Shown here in pieces: positions 26,433 through 35,382 of a stretch of DNA of 64,000 nt (position 1 is its first letter; every line of letters begins with the position of its first letter). This DNA is from Christensenella minuta (GTDB lineage Bacteria > Bacillota > Clostridia > Christensenellales > Christensenellaceae), in contig NZ_CP029256.1 of NCBI RefSeq assembly GCF_003628755.1, positions 1,631,585-1,695,584 on the forward strand, given 5' to 3'. Under the pieces are notes generated by a model. The model did not search any database. It was given only the letters and a program-made list of their open reading frames with translations, and had not been told where the DNA came from. The translations under genes were made by a program, and so were the position numbers.

Positions 26433-27830
26433 TTATTGTTCCGCGCCGGGATCCAGGATTCCCAACACATATTCCTCTTTTGTTGTCCTGATAAAGCGAA
26501 ATATCCTTACAGCCAGGATCGCGGCGATCATGCCGGAGATTATATCCGCCACAAGCGGGGACAGCATAATGCCGAAAAGTCCCAGTACATTGGCCAGCAC
26601 GAGCACTGTGGGGATAAGGCATACGCCCTGCCGTGAAATAGACAGGATCAGCGCGCCGCCCGCCTTGCCGAACGCCTGGTGCGTCATCAGCATGATAAGC
26701 GTAAACGCCGTGATCGTAAAGCCTGCGGTGAACCACCTGAGCGCGGGTACACCGATTTCCATTACATATGCATCCGTGGTGAACAGCCCCATCAGCTGCG
26801 GTGCGAGGGTATAACACGCGAGCGTTACCAGCGCCCCGATGCAGAGCGCAACCGCAATGCCGAATTTCATCGCAGTTTTAAGGCGTTCAAATTTGTGCGC
26901 CCCGAAATTATATCCCGCCACAGGCTGGTAGCCCTGCGAAAAGCCAAACATCAGGGCAAACCCCAAAAACTGGATACGGTTCACAATGCCGAAAGCCGCT
27001 ATTGCCGCATCTCCGTACGGCTTTGCGCATACGTTGATAACGGCGAATCCGATCGCCGCAAGAAGCTGCGTCAAAAACGTGGACGACCCGACGCGCACGA
27101 TATACGAAACGATCTCCCGCTCGAACCTGAAGCCCTTCAACCGGAATTTTGCAACCGTCTTTTTCCGCCAGTAGTTGGACGACAGGATCGCGAATGAAAC
27201 GGCCTGCGAAATCGCCGTCGCGACGGCAGCCCCCATAACGCCCATGTTGAAGGTGAAAATAAAGACTGGATCGAGAATCATATTGAGCACCGCGCCGATT
27301 ACCATCCCCACCATGGACTGCACCGCGCTGCCTTCCGCACGCAGCAGGTTGTTAAAGGCCATATTGGTCAGCTGCACCGGCGAGGCAATGAGCAGAACCA
27401 GCGCGTAATCGAGTGCAAGATCGATAGTATCTCCCGACGCGCCGAGCGCAAGCAGGATCGGTTCGGCAAAGATTCCCCCGGCTACGGCGACAAGGATCCC
27501 CGACAAAAAGGAAAGGATGATGGTGGTAGTCGCCGTGCGCCCCGCTTTTGCCTTTTCCTGCGCGCCGAGAAGCCGCGAAAGATAGGCCGCGCCGCCCGCC
27601 GCAAACAGAATCGAGAGCGCCTGCGTAAGAAGCATGATCGGCATATAGACTGATACCGCCGCCGTACCGAAGTAGCCCTCCGGCGACATGCTGACAAAAT
27701 AGGTGTCCGCCATGTTGTAGATCGCCATCACAACCATGCTGACAATGGCCGGAACTGCAAGTTTCACGATTGCGCCGGGTACCTTTGCCGTACCCATCAT
27801 CTCCGCGCGCTTGTCTATTGTTTGCTCCAT
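26433..27830 (-). CDS. MATE family efflux transporter
   Basis: 465 residues, twelve predicted helices in two six-helix halves. MATE hallmarks: AVPAIVSMVVMAIYNMADTYFV at the start of the first half, NMAFNNLLRAEG and the second-half QGYQPVAGYNFGAHK. Exports cationic drugs or metabolites using Na+ or H+. First gene of a two-gene operon with its TetR regulator. Operator and promoter are recognisable upstream. Confidence 0.94.
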   Translation of the reverse strand: MEQTIDKRAEMMGTAKVPGAIVKLAVPAIVSMVVMAIYNMADTYFVSMSPEGYFGTAAVSVYMPIMLLTQALSILFAAGGAAYLSRLLGAQEKAKAGRTATTTIILSFLSGILVAVAGGIFAEPILLALGASGDTIDLALDYALVLLIASPVQLTNMAFNNLLRAEGSAVQSMVGMVIGAVLNMILDPVFIFTFNMGVMGAAVATAISQAVSFAILSSNYWRKKTVAKFRLKGFRFEREIVSYIVRVGSSTFLTQLLAAIGFAVINVCAKPYGDAAIAAFGIVNRIQFLGFALMFGFSQGYQPVAGYNFGAHKFERLKTAMKFGIAVALCIGALVTLACYTLAPQLMGLFTTDAYVMEIGVPALRWFTAGFTITAFTLIMLMTHQAFGKAGGALILSISRQGVCLIPTVLVLANVLGLFGIMLSPLVADIISGMIAAILAVRIFRFIRTTKEEYVLGILDPGAEQ

Positions 27831-27857
27831 CTCGTTTCTCCCGCGTCATTTGCAAAC

Positions 27858-27912
27858 TGAACGTGCGTTCATTTACATTTACAATATTATTATGCCCGTC
27901 TCCCGATGTCAA
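27858..27912 (-). promoter_or_regulatory. MATE-tetR promoter and palindromic operator
   Basis: Minus-strand TTGACA (27907-27912) and TAATAT (27884-27889) with 17-base spacing. Just downstream lies TGAACGTGCGTTCA (27858-27871), six-base inverted arms around TG, typical of a TetR-type operator at the transcription start. Confidence 0.75.
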
Positions 27913-27927
27913 CCGTTTATTTGACAC

Positions 27928-27957
27928 TTGTAACTCCCCAGCCCTTTCGTTTATAAT
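27928..27957 (+). promoter_or_regulatory. nfnAB promoter
   Basis: TTGTAA, 18 bases, TATAAT, 45 bases before the nfnA start. It is divergent from the MATE promoter and only about 15 bases from its -35, so the two may compete for polymerase. Confidence 0.65.
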
Positions 27958-28002
27958 ATTTAAGTACGAAAATTCAGACTATTATGTAATGGGGAGATCA
28001 TT

Positions 28003-28854
28003 ATGTTTAAAATTTTAAAGAAAGAAACACTGGCAAACGGCATCACCAAGATGGTCATCGATGCTCCGCTGATCGCCAAAAAGGCACAAAGCGGTCAGTT
28101 CCTTGTCCTGCGCACGCACGATAAGGGCGAACGTTTCCCGCTCACCATCGCGGATTTTGACCGTGAAGCCGGAACCGTAACCATCATCTTCGCACAGGTC
28201 GGCAGGTCCACCAAGCAATTGGGCGCCTTACCGGAAGGCGGGGAAATCCTCGACGTGGTCGGGCCGCTCGGGGTCGCTTCCCACTTCGACCCGTCCATCA
28301 AAAAAGCCGCGGTCATCGGCGGTGGGCTCGGCTGCGCGATCGCGCTTCCGCAGGCAAAGCATTTGAAGCAGATGGGCGTTTCCGTGGATATGATCGCCGG
28401 CTTTAAGACCAAGGATATCATCATCCTCGAAAAGGAAATGACAGCGGCTTCGGACAACCTTATCATCACGACGGACGACGGTTCGTTCGGGATGCACGGC
28501 TTTGTGACGGACGCCCTCAAAAAACAGATCGAGGACGGCGTAAAATACGATATCGTGGTCGCGATCGGCCCGATCCCAATGATGAAATTTGTCTCCCAAC
28601 TGACCCGCGAATACGGCATCAAAACGATCGTCAGTATGAACCCGGTCATGATCGACGGCACGGGGATGTGCGGCGGCTGCCGGCTTACCGTGGGCGGCGA
28701 GACTAAATTTGCCTGCATTGATGGCCCGGACTTTGACGGACACCAGGTGGATTTTGACGCGGCGATGCGCCGCCTTTCCATGTATGACGGCATGAAAGAG
28801 CGCGAGGAAGACTGCAGGCTGATCCAAATGGCAGATAAGGCGGAGGACAAATAA
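28003..28854 (+). CDS. nfnA: NfnA: FAD/[2Fe-2S] subunit of NADH-dependent ferredoxin:NADP+ oxidoreductase
   Basis: 283 residues. Ferredoxin-NADP-reductase fold: FAD-binding RFPLTIADFD, NAD-binding AVIGGGLGCAIALPQ. The cluster region has Asp218, Cys223, Cys226 and Cys238 (DGTGMCGGC and KFACIDG), matching the Asp/three-Cys coordination known for NfnA. With NfnB it forms a soluble electron-bifurcating transhydrogenase coupling NADH and reduced ferredoxin to NADP+. ATG after GGGGAGATCATT. Two bases separate it from nfnB. Confidence 0.92.
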   Translation: MFKILKKETLANGITKMVIDAPLIAKKAQSGQFLVLRTHDKGERFPLTIADFDREAGTVTIIFAQVGRSTKQLGALPEGGEILDVVGPLGVASHFDPSIKKAAVIGGGLGCAIALPQAKHLKQMGVSVDMIAGFKTKDIIILEKEMTAASDNLIITTDDGSFGMHGFVTDALKKQIEDGVKYDIVVAIGPIPMMKFVSQLTREYGIKTIVSMNPVMIDGTGMCGGCRLTVGGETKFACIDGPDFDGHQVDFDAAMRRLSMYDGMKEREEDCRLIQMADKAEDK

Positions 28855-28856
28855 TC

Positions 28857-30251
28857 ATGGAAAGAAATATGTCGCTTGAAAAGGTAAAAATGCCTGAACT
28901 TGATCCGAAGGTGCGCGCGACCAATTTTGAGGAAGTCGCGCTTGGATATACGCCCGAGATGGCACAGGAGGAAAGCAACAGGTGCCTTGAATGCAAGAAT
29001 AAGCCGTGCGTATCCGGCTGTCCCGTACAGGTCAATATCCCCGAATTCATCCACGAAATCAAAGAAGGCAATTTTATGGCCGCATATCAGAAGATCGTGG
29101 AGACGAACGGCCTGCCCGCCGTATGCGGCAGGGTATGCCCGCAGGAAAGCCAGTGCGAAAAATATTGCGTGCGCGGCAAAAAGGGCGAACCCGTGGGGAT
29201 CGGCCGCCTTGAACGTTTCGCAGCGGATTTCGCAATGAGCCAAGGCGCGCTCGGCGCAAAGGACGCCGCCCCCAAAAAAGGGAAAAAGGTTGCGGTTATC
29301 GGCAGCGGTCCGGCGGGGCTTACCTGTGCCTCTGACCTCGCCAAAAAGGGATACGACGTTACGGTATTTGAAGCCTTCCACACCGCAGGCGGCGTTCTGA
29401 AATATGGAATTCCTCAATTCCGTCTTCCCAAGGAGATTGTTGACCTCGAGATCAACGTTCTCAAGGAAATGGGGGTGGAAATCAAGCTGGATATGGTCAT
29501 CGGCAAAATCCTTACCATCGACGAGCTTAAGGAAATGGGTTATGAGGCGATCTTTATTGGCAGCGGCGCGGGGCTGCCGTCTTTTATGAACATCCCCGGC
29601 GAAAATCTGAATGACGTTTATTCCGCAAATGAGTTCTTAACGCGCATCAACCTGATGCACGCTTACCAGTATCCATCCTACGATACGCCGATCAAGCCTT
29701 ACCAGGGCGTGGCTGTCATCGGCGGCGGAAACGTGGCGATGGATGCGGCGCGCTGCGCGAAACGGCTTGGCGCAGGACATGTGTACATCGTATACCGCCG
29801 CAGTGAAGCGGAAATGCCTGCGCGCCTTGAAGAGGTGCATCACGCGAAGGAAGAAGGCATCGACTTCCGGTTGCTCGAAGCACCCGTCGAAATCCTCGGG
29901 GACGAGCATGGCAATGTTGTCGGTATGAAGGATGTGCGCATGGAGCTTGGAGAGCCTGACGCTTCCGGACGGCGGCGCCCCGTTGTCATAGAGGGCAGCG
30001 AATATGTTCTTCCGGTGGATGCGGTGATCGTTGCGATCGGGCAATCCCCCAATCCGATGATTAAAAATTCCACACCTGCCCTGAAGACACAGCCTTGGGG
30101 CGGCATCATCACCAACGAGGAGACGGGCGAGACTTCTATTCCCGGCGTTTATGCGGGCGGCGACGCCGTGACTGGCGCGGCGACGGTAATCCTTGCAATG
30201 GGTGCCGGCAAGACCGCCGCCAATAGCATAGATAAATATTTAAGTAAATAG
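28857..30251 (+). CDS. nfnB: NfnB: NADPH/[4Fe-4S] subunit (glutamate synthase small-subunit family)
   Basis: 464 residues. N-terminal cluster domain with Cys43, 46, 51, 55 (CLECKNKPCVSGCP) and Cys90, 94, 100, 104 (CGRVCPQESQCEKYC), then two Rossmann domains (VIGSGPAGLTCASDLAKKGY and VIGGGNVAMDAARCAKRLGA) for bifurcating FAD and NADPH. No large GltB-like subunit is nearby and the partner is NfnA, so the Nfn assignment is preferred over glutamate synthase. ATG after GGAGGACAAATAATC. Confidence 0.92.
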   Translation: MERNMSLEKVKMPELDPKVRATNFEEVALGYTPEMAQEESNRCLECKNKPCVSGCPVQVNIPEFIHEIKEGNFMAAYQKIVETNGLPAVCGRVCPQESQCEKYCVRGKKGEPVGIGRLERFAADFAMSQGALGAKDAAPKKGKKVAVIGSGPAGLTCASDLAKKGYDVTVFEAFHTAGGVLKYGIPQFRLPKEIVDLEINVLKEMGVEIKLDMVIGKILTIDELKEMGYEAIFIGSGAGLPSFMNIPGENLNDVYSANEFLTRINLMHAYQYPSYDTPIKPYQGVAVIGGGNVAMDAARCAKRLGAGHVYIVYRRSEAEMPARLEEVHHAKEEGIDFRLLEAPVEILGDEHGNVVGMKDVRMELGEPDASGRRRPVVIEGSEYVLPVDAVIVAIGQSPNPMIKNSTPALKTQPWGGIITNEETGETSIPGVYAGGDAVTGAATVILAMGAGKTAANSIDKYLSK

Positions 30252-30270
30252 TTTTTTGTTCCTAATTTGA

Positions 30271-30299
30271 AAACTGCGGCTTTTTGCCGCAGTTTTTTT
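30271..30299 (+). terminator. nfnAB terminator
   Basis: AAACTGCGGC, TTTTT loop, GCCGCAGTTTTTTT, 20 bases after the nfnB stop codon. Confidence 0.92.
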
Positions 30300-30765
30300 A
30301 TTCATTTCTGTGCATAAAAATTACTGTTCCACAAAAAAATATTGTTTTTTTCATTTTTTTTGCTTTTCCCTCTTGACATGCTGTTTTCCGCATAGCCGCG
30401 CGTTTTTCACATTTGTGGATAACTTGCCTTTCGCGCTTCGCCTCCATTCCCAAAAAACGCCTTCACATAGCCGTTTTTTGTATGGAAAGTTATCCACACT
30501 CTTCTGTGGATAACCTCATTTTCTCCCGGAAATATGCGGGTTTTCCGCCTGCGGAAAACGCCGGTGGATTTCTCAAAAAGCTGACCGGAATTTTTCCCGG
30601 GATTTACAGGAATCCAAATGTATATTTTTTAAAGTTTATGCATAATACGGCTGTTCCTTTTTTTGATGCGCGCCTTTGCCGGCAGAGTTTCCGACACAAT
30701 ACTTTATCCGCTTGGGTATTTGAGGTATAATAGCACCATAGTGCAGCAAAGGAGTTATAACACGC
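30300..30765. other. AT-rich intergenic region with three perfect DnaA boxes
   Basis: TTATCCACA or its complement occurs at 30414-30422, 30490-30498 and 30505-30513. The last two form a perfect inverted repeat with ten-base arms (GTTATCCACA) and six bases between. A one-mismatch box is at 30309-30317 and T-rich DNA lies at 30330-30370. A TATAAT at 30726-30731 is probably the -10 of the following gene. No dnaA, dnaN, rpmH or strand switch is nearby, so this is more likely a DnaA-binding or titration cluster than oriC. Confidence 0.7.
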
Positions 30766-32448
30766 ATGTCTCATCATTTTAAGCGTTACCACACTCACTC
30801 CAGGGGTTACCGGCCACGGCGGCACAGGGGCCGCCTGCGGGTCGGGCGATTGATCCTCCTGGTTCTGATTTTTGCCGCAATTATTTTCGGCATTGTTTTA
30901 GGCGTTATGTTCCTGACCAAGACCGGCTTTTTTGCGGAAAAAGACGCGTCCGCGTCCGTCCCTGCCGAGATTCCGGCAGGATACGAAGCGCCGGTCCAAA
31001 CGGCGGAGGCGGAGGCGCTTCCCGCAGCCGTGGACGCGACGCAGCCCGCCGCATTCGGTCTTGCTTCCGAAATCGAGCAGGACGGCACGGCAGCAACCGG
31101 CTTTGCGCGGGCCAAAACAATCGCCTTCCCCATTGCAAGCGATTATACGCCGCTTTCCGGAGTTGTGACCGCAAATGGGAACAATTACCGGAACACCCGG
31201 AGTTACGGCGGTTTTTCCGCTGGCAGCAGCACGCTGGAAAAAGCATGGCCGCTGGAAGGAGGCCTTTCCGCTTCAGCTGCCCAGCCGCTTGCCGTCAGTT
31301 GGGACGACGATATGAGGCAGATGATGAACCTGTACCCGGAAAAATCCGCAAAAGAAGGACTGGTGGAGGTGCTCATACCGGGAAGCGGCGGAACGCTTTC
31401 CTTCGTGGACCTTGCCGATGGGAGCGCGACACGCGACCCCATTGTACTTGGCTTTACGCCCGGGAGCGCGATGTCCCTCGATCCGCGCGGTTATCCGCTC
31501 CTGTACATTGGCGGGAATGCAGAAAACGCCTGTATGAACATTTACAGCCTGATTAGCGGGGAGCTTCTTTATAAATACGGCGGCGAAAAAGATTCTTTTT
31601 CGCTGCTCGATTCACAGGAGGGCTTTTCCTGCGCACCATTGATCGCCGCTGACGCGGACGTCCTGGTCTGGGCGGGGGAAAACGGCCTCCTCTATACAAT
31701 GAACCTGAATTCCGATTTCGACCGGGCGGCAGGCACCGTCTCTGTCAGCCCCGATACGCCTGTGAAATACCGTTACACAGCGACGGGAGGAGCAGACGGC
31801 GCTTCTTCCGCGAGCTTTGGCATCACAGGACTTGCGGCGTGGCGCAGTTACGCATTTATCACGGATGACGGCGGTTACATACAGTGTATCGATTTGAACA
31901 CGATGACTCCCGTTTATGTGCAGAAAACGAAAGGCGGAATTGTCTCTTCCCCGCTGATCGAGGAAGCGGCTGACGGGATCTACCTCTATATCGGCAGCCG
32001 GGCGGCAGACGGCAGCACCGCTATCTGCAAGGTCAAGGGTCTCTCCGGTGAAATCATCTGGCAGCGCGATTTCCCCTGCGGCACGGAGGGCGGCGTCCTC
32101 TCGACCCCGGTACTGGGTAACGGCTCGCTTGGCAATATGGTCTTTTGCACAGTCGCGCAGGGAGAGGGCGAAAATGCGGTCGTCCTTGCGCTCACGACAG
32201 ATACCGGCGAGATCAAATGGCAGCACGGCACAGGCCGGCCGTCCCCTCTCGCTCCCACGGCAGGATATTCGTCCGACGGAACCGGCTTCCTGCTTGCGGC
32301 GGGCGGTGGGAACGCAGCTTTGCTTGACGGCGGCTCCGGCGAGGTTCTTGCTTCGCTCGACGGACTGGATGGCGCGGACAGCGCTTCCGCTCCTATCACC
32401 TGGGGCAACACGGTAATCCTCGGGGGTGCGGGAATAATTGTTAAATAA
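30766..32448 (+). CDS. Membrane-anchored PQQ-like beta-propeller protein
   Basis: 560 residues. A very basic N-terminus (many His/Arg/Lys) precedes one membrane helix (about residues 28-50), so the rest is outside the cell. After an Ala-rich linker come repeats of a quinoprotein-like propeller, for example CIDLNTMTPVYVQKTKGGI, LSGEIIWQRDF and DTGEIKWQHG. Such domains act as protein scaffolds (as in BamB) or sensors; no PQQ ligand residues can be assigned. ATG after AAAGGAGTTATAACACGC. It may be controlled by the DnaA-box region upstream. Confidence 0.78.
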   Translation: MSHHFKRYHTHSRGYRPRRHRGRLRVGRLILLVLIFAAIIFGIVLGVMFLTKTGFFAEKDASASVPAEIPAGYEAPVQTAEAEALPAAVDATQPAAFGLASEIEQDGTAATGFARAKTIAFPIASDYTPLSGVVTANGNNYRNTRSYGGFSAGSSTLEKAWPLEGGLSASAAQPLAVSWDDDMRQMMNLYPEKSAKEGLVEVLIPGSGGTLSFVDLADGSATRDPIVLGFTPGSAMSLDPRGYPLLYIGGNAENACMNIYSLISGELLYKYGGEKDSFSLLDSQEGFSCAPLIAADADVLVWAGENGLLYTMNLNSDFDRAAGTVSVSPDTPVKYRYTATGGADGASSASFGITGLAAWRSYAFITDDGGYIQCIDLNTMTPVYVQKTKGGIVSSPLIEEAADGIYLYIGSRAADGSTAICKVKGLSGEIIWQRDFPCGTEGGVLSTPVLGNGSLGNMVFCTVAQGEGENAVVLALTTDTGEIKWQHGTGRPSPLAPTAGYSSDGTGFLLAAGGGNAALLDGGSGEVLASLDGLDGADSASAPITWGNTVILGGAGIIVK

Positions 32449-32454
32449 GGAGCG

Positions 32455-32488
32455 CAAAAAAGCGGGATGCAAAGGCATCCCGCTTTTT
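32455..32488. terminator. Bidirectional terminator
   Basis: AAAAAAGCGGGATGC, loop AAAG, GCATCCCGCTTTTT between the convergent propeller and YhhN genes. Confidence 0.92.
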
Positions 32489-32496
32489 ATGGTATT

Positions 32497-33210
32497 TTAT
32501 GCAAACGCAGGCTGCAGGCTGAGCGCGATCAGAAACGTTCCGATAAAGTAAGTGATGGAATTCCAGGCTGTGATTGCATTTTTCCTACTGTGATAATTCC
32601 AGATTCCAAGCAAAAGATCGGATATCCAGAATAGTATGGCGCCGGCGGCCATCAGCACATAGGAGGCAAGCCACGGGCCGACAGGCAGCATCCAGCCCCC
32701 CGGCGACGCTGCCGTAGGTACAATCGCCGTAACGACCGCTTTCGCCATCATCAGGGATAGCAGGACCATATAGACCGTAAGCGGCCCCTGCGCCCTCCCA
32801 AGCTGCCAATCCTGCTTTTTCATCAGGATCAACGCGGCTATGAGCAGGACCGCAGTGAGAATAAATTCAACAAAATCAACCCCCTGCACGGAGAACATGG
32901 AAGCAAGGAAAAACGCCTGCGCTCCTGCGAAAAACAGGATGCCGCAGTTAAATTTTTTTGCATCGAGCTGTATGAAACGAAGAAAATAGTCTCCTGCCAG
33001 CGCACAGATAAGTCCGCACAGAATGAGCGCCACCCCCGCGGTGACTTCCGCTCCCCACGAAAACACGCCCCACGCTCCTATGAGGCAGAAAATACTGCTG
33101 AGCGTCATTTTAAGCCCGGTAGCCCGTTGAAAGCTGCCGGCAAGGTCCTCCCGCACATAAAAACCGAGCAGTACAAAATAGGCTGCCGCAACGATAATCC
33201 ATCCTGCCAT
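32497..33210 (-). CDS. YhhN family membrane protein (lysoplasmalogenase-like)
   Basis: 237 residues, about eight helices. YhhN/TMEM86 signatures: LIGAWGVFSWG, CALAGDYFLRF (Asp) and LFWISDLLLGIWNY (second Asp). Eukaryotic TMEM86B hydrolyses lysoplasmalogen; the bacterial proteins are assumed to act on lysoplasmalogens, which many Clostridia make. ATG at 33210 after AAAGGAGTATTGTC; open frame upstream overlaps the next gene. Confidence 0.85.
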   Translation of the reverse strand: MAGWIIVAAAYFVLLGFYVREDLAGSFQRATGLKMTLSSIFCLIGAWGVFSWGAEVTAGVALILCGLICALAGDYFLRFIQLDAKKFNCGILFFAGAQAFFLASMFSVQGVDFVEFILTAVLLIAALILMKKQDWQLGRAQGPLTVYMVLLSLMMAKAVVTAIVPTAASPGGWMLPVGPWLASYVLMAAGAILFWISDLLLGIWNYHSRKNAITAWNSITYFIGTFLIALSLQPAFA

Positions 33211-33226
33211 GACAATACTCCTTTCC

Positions 33227-33967
33227 CTATTTAGCCTCCATCTCTTTCGGGCCTTCAATTTGCCGCCCGTCCTTCGTGACGGTAAACAGGTCCATGATTT
33301 GCTCCAGTTTTCCAAATACCACGAGTTTATCACCCTTTTCGATCTCCGTATCCCTGGTGATATAGTCAAGCACCTTGTTTGCCCGCTGGATCAGGATAAT
33401 GCGCACTCCAAAATCCGCAACGAAATTGAGTTGCCCAAGCGTCTTTCCCCGGATGCGGTCCGGCACTACCGCGATGCTGATTCCCGCCACGACGCCTTTT
33501 GCGTACTGGTCGACTACGCTCACAATATTCACATTGCCGCGAAACATTAGCTTCCGGCCCATTTTTTCAATGATATCATTGAATTTCTGCCTGACTCCGG
33601 GCACGCGTTTAGCAATCATAAAGATGACGAAAATGATTGCCAGGATCACCGTAAGCGTCCAAAAATCCTCCTGAATGGCTTTAGGCAAATTCAATACGAC
33701 GTTGACAAAGGCCGTAATGATCGTCACGGAAAAGATATATCCAAACAACATGATCGTGCGGGCCAGCCGGCGGCGCACGAGCTTATCCACTACAAGTTCG
33801 CTCTCCTTTGTGGTATAACCGCTGTTTGTAAGCAGAGAGATCACTTGAAATTTCGCTTTTTCCTCCGTCATGCCCGACATCCGGAACAGGATGGTAAAGA
33901 CATCGATAATTAAAATATAGAGGACAGCCACCGCAAAAAACAATGAAATGGAAACTGAAAGGGTCAT
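33227..33967 (-). CDS. Membrane protein with C-terminal TrkA-C (RCK_C) domain
   Basis: 246 residues. Three hydrophobic segments (about 5-27, 70-93 and 105-122), then a TrkA-C domain (about 165-232: GKTLGQLNFVADFGVRIILI and EKGDKLVVFGKLEQI). TrkA-C domains bind ligands such as cyclic di-AMP in potassium and cation transport systems. A motif LTNSGYTTKESELVV lies between helices one and two. The protein resembles small uncharacterised Firmicute membrane proteins. ATG at 33967 after AGGAGGAGTATT, preferred over an upstream ATG. YhhN follows by 16 bases. Confidence 0.75.
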   Translation of the reverse strand: MTLSVSISLFFAVAVLYILIIDVFTILFRMSGMTEEKAKFQVISLLTNSGYTTKESELVVDKLVRRRLARTIMLFGYIFSVTIITAFVNVVLNLPKAIQEDFWTLTVILAIIFVIFMIAKRVPGVRQKFNDIIEKMGRKLMFRGNVNIVSVVDQYAKGVVAGISIAVVPDRIRGKTLGQLNFVADFGVRIILIQRANKVLDYITRDTEIEKGDKLVVFGKLEQIMDLFTVTKDGRQIEGPKEMEAK

Positions 33968-34085
33968 AATACTCCTCCTGCCGGCCAATTTTTTCAAACT
34001 TCGCCCTGTATGCCCCGGCCCCGCGGTTCCTTCGGCCGGTCAGTCGGCTTCCTCCGCAAAAACGGGCCCGCTTGTCGGCAACGCG

Positions 34086-34595
34086 CTATTTTTCCTGAAG
34101 CGCTTGCAGCACGACCGTCCATGCGGCAATAAGCTTTTCAAGCGACACTGCCGCGTTGGCCGGACTGGTGGACGGAAGACAGACGCTCTCCCTTCCCGTA
34201 TCCGCAAGGCAATAGCGCGTATAATATTCATACGCTTTTTTTCCGTTTGTAAACACCGCACGAATCTTTGCCGCGCGAAAAATTTCCGAAAAATCATTGG
34301 GCTCCGGCTTCCTGATCGACGCATCCGAACTTCCCTTTATCTCGCACGATTTCAGCACGTCGAATACGGCGATCCCGTGCTTCAGCAGGAATTCCTTTTT
34401 CTGCGAAACTTCCTGCGGGCAGGGTTCGCGCAGCAGCGCAGCCAGGACCTCCCAGAAACGGTTGCGCGGATTTCCATAATAGAACGCAGTTTCCCGTGAT
34501 TTCACCGAAGGGAACGTTCCGAGGATTAATATTTTAGAAGCTTCGTTCCATACAGGCATAAGGGGATGGCAAAGCTTTTCCGTTTTGCTTTTCAT
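34086..34595 (-). CDS. DNA-deoxyinosine (hypoxanthine) glycosylase, UDG superfamily
   Basis: 169 residues. Motifs of family 6 uracil-DNA-glycosylase relatives: ILGTFPSVKSRETAFYYGNP-RNRFW near the N-terminus and LPSTSPANAAVS near the C-terminus. These enzymes start base-excision repair of deaminated adenine. Family length is normal. A simple G:T/U mismatch glycosylase is the alternative. Probably transcribed alone or with the TrkA-C gene, which is about 120 bases downstream. Confidence 0.85.
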   Translation of the reverse strand: MKSKTEKLCHPLMPVWNEASKILILGTFPSVKSRETAFYYGNPRNRFWEVLAALLREPCPQEVSQKKEFLLKHGIAVFDVLKSCEIKGSSDASIRKPEPNDFSEIFRAAKIRAVFTNGKKAYEYYTRYCLADTGRESVCLPSTSPANAAVSLEKLIAAWTVVLQALQEK

Positions 34596-34629
34596 ACCCT
34601 TTTATTATACCATGGCCGTGCGGATTCCG

Positions 34630-35133
34630 CTATTGCCTGAGCAGCGCATACATGCAGGAATCCTGTAAGGTTCCGTTTTTATAAACGCTGTTGCGCAGGA
34701 TGCCTTCGAGGGTGAACCCCGCCTTTTCGAGCACGCGCCGCGAGCCCGTATTGCAGGCAAATGGTTCCGCAAAAATCCGCTCGATATCGTATTTGGCGAA
34801 CACATAGCGGCACACCCGCATGACCGCCCCGCTCATAATCCCGCGGCCCCAAAACGGCTCGCCCAGCCAATAGCCGATCTCCGCGCTTTTTTTATACACA
34901 TCACTCCCGAAGAAAACGCCGATGCTGCCTACTGCGCGCCCCTCCACGATGATTGCACGCGTCACCTGCCGTTCGCTGTTCTCCGCACATGAATGGATAT
35001 ACGCCTTTGCATCGTCCATCGTATAGGGATAGGGAAACGCATTCCTCAGGGCCGCCGCGATCTTTTCATTGTTTGCGTATTTCTGGACATACGCAACATC
35101 GCCCTCTTCCCACTTCCTCAAAACAAATTCCAT
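34630..35133 (-). CDS. GNAT acetyltransferase, RimJ/RimL type
   Basis: 167 residues. Acetyl-CoA-binding motif GYWLGEPFWGRGIMSGAV and the C-terminal EPFACNTGSRRVLEKAGF-TLEG are typical of RimJ/RimL-like N-acetyltransferases acting on protein N-termini or small amines. ATG at 35133 after GAGGGTGGCAGG; the open frame 50 codons upstream is not coding-like. Confidence 0.88.
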   Translation of the reverse strand: MEFVLRKWEEGDVAYVQKYANNEKIAAALRNAFPYPYTMDDAKAYIHSCAENSERQVTRAIIVEGRAVGSIGVFFGSDVYKKSAEIGYWLGEPFWGRGIMSGAVMRVCRYVFAKYDIERIFAEPFACNTGSRRVLEKAGFTLEGILRNSVYKNGTLQDSCMYALLRQ

Positions 35134-35238
35134 CCTGCCACCCTCTTTTACGTTTTTTCCATCGTAACACCCGGCGCGGCCGCGCGTCAACCTAGAGTCC
35201 TCCCGCCGCTTTTTGACAATTTTTTGGTCTCCGAGTGA

Positions 35239-35267
35239 TTGACAATCCCGGGCAATGTGACTAAAAT
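35239..35267 (+). promoter_or_regulatory. Promoter of the ion-channel operon
   Basis: Perfect TTGACA, 17 bases, TAAAAT. The transcription start would be near 35274, giving a leader of about 110 bases before the first channel gene. Confidence 0.75.
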
Positions 35268-35382
35268 AATATTTTGTAACCAATATATACTTGTTTTGTA
35301 ATGTATTTTTTGTTTAATATCAAGGATCTTTGGATATACACTGGAAACGTTTTAATGCGCATTTGTTTTTTGGGGGGAGTAT

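Noticed and set aside
28857-30251. Glutamate synthase small subunit (gltD)
   Set aside because: The paired upstream gene has the NfnA layout with Asp/three-Cys cluster ligands and no large glutamate synthase subunit is present, so NfnB is preferred.
30300-30600. Chromosomal replication origin
   Set aside because: DnaA boxes and an AT-rich stretch are present, but dnaA/dnaN/rpmH are absent and coding strand bias is the same on both sides, so the claim was limited to a DnaA-binding cluster.
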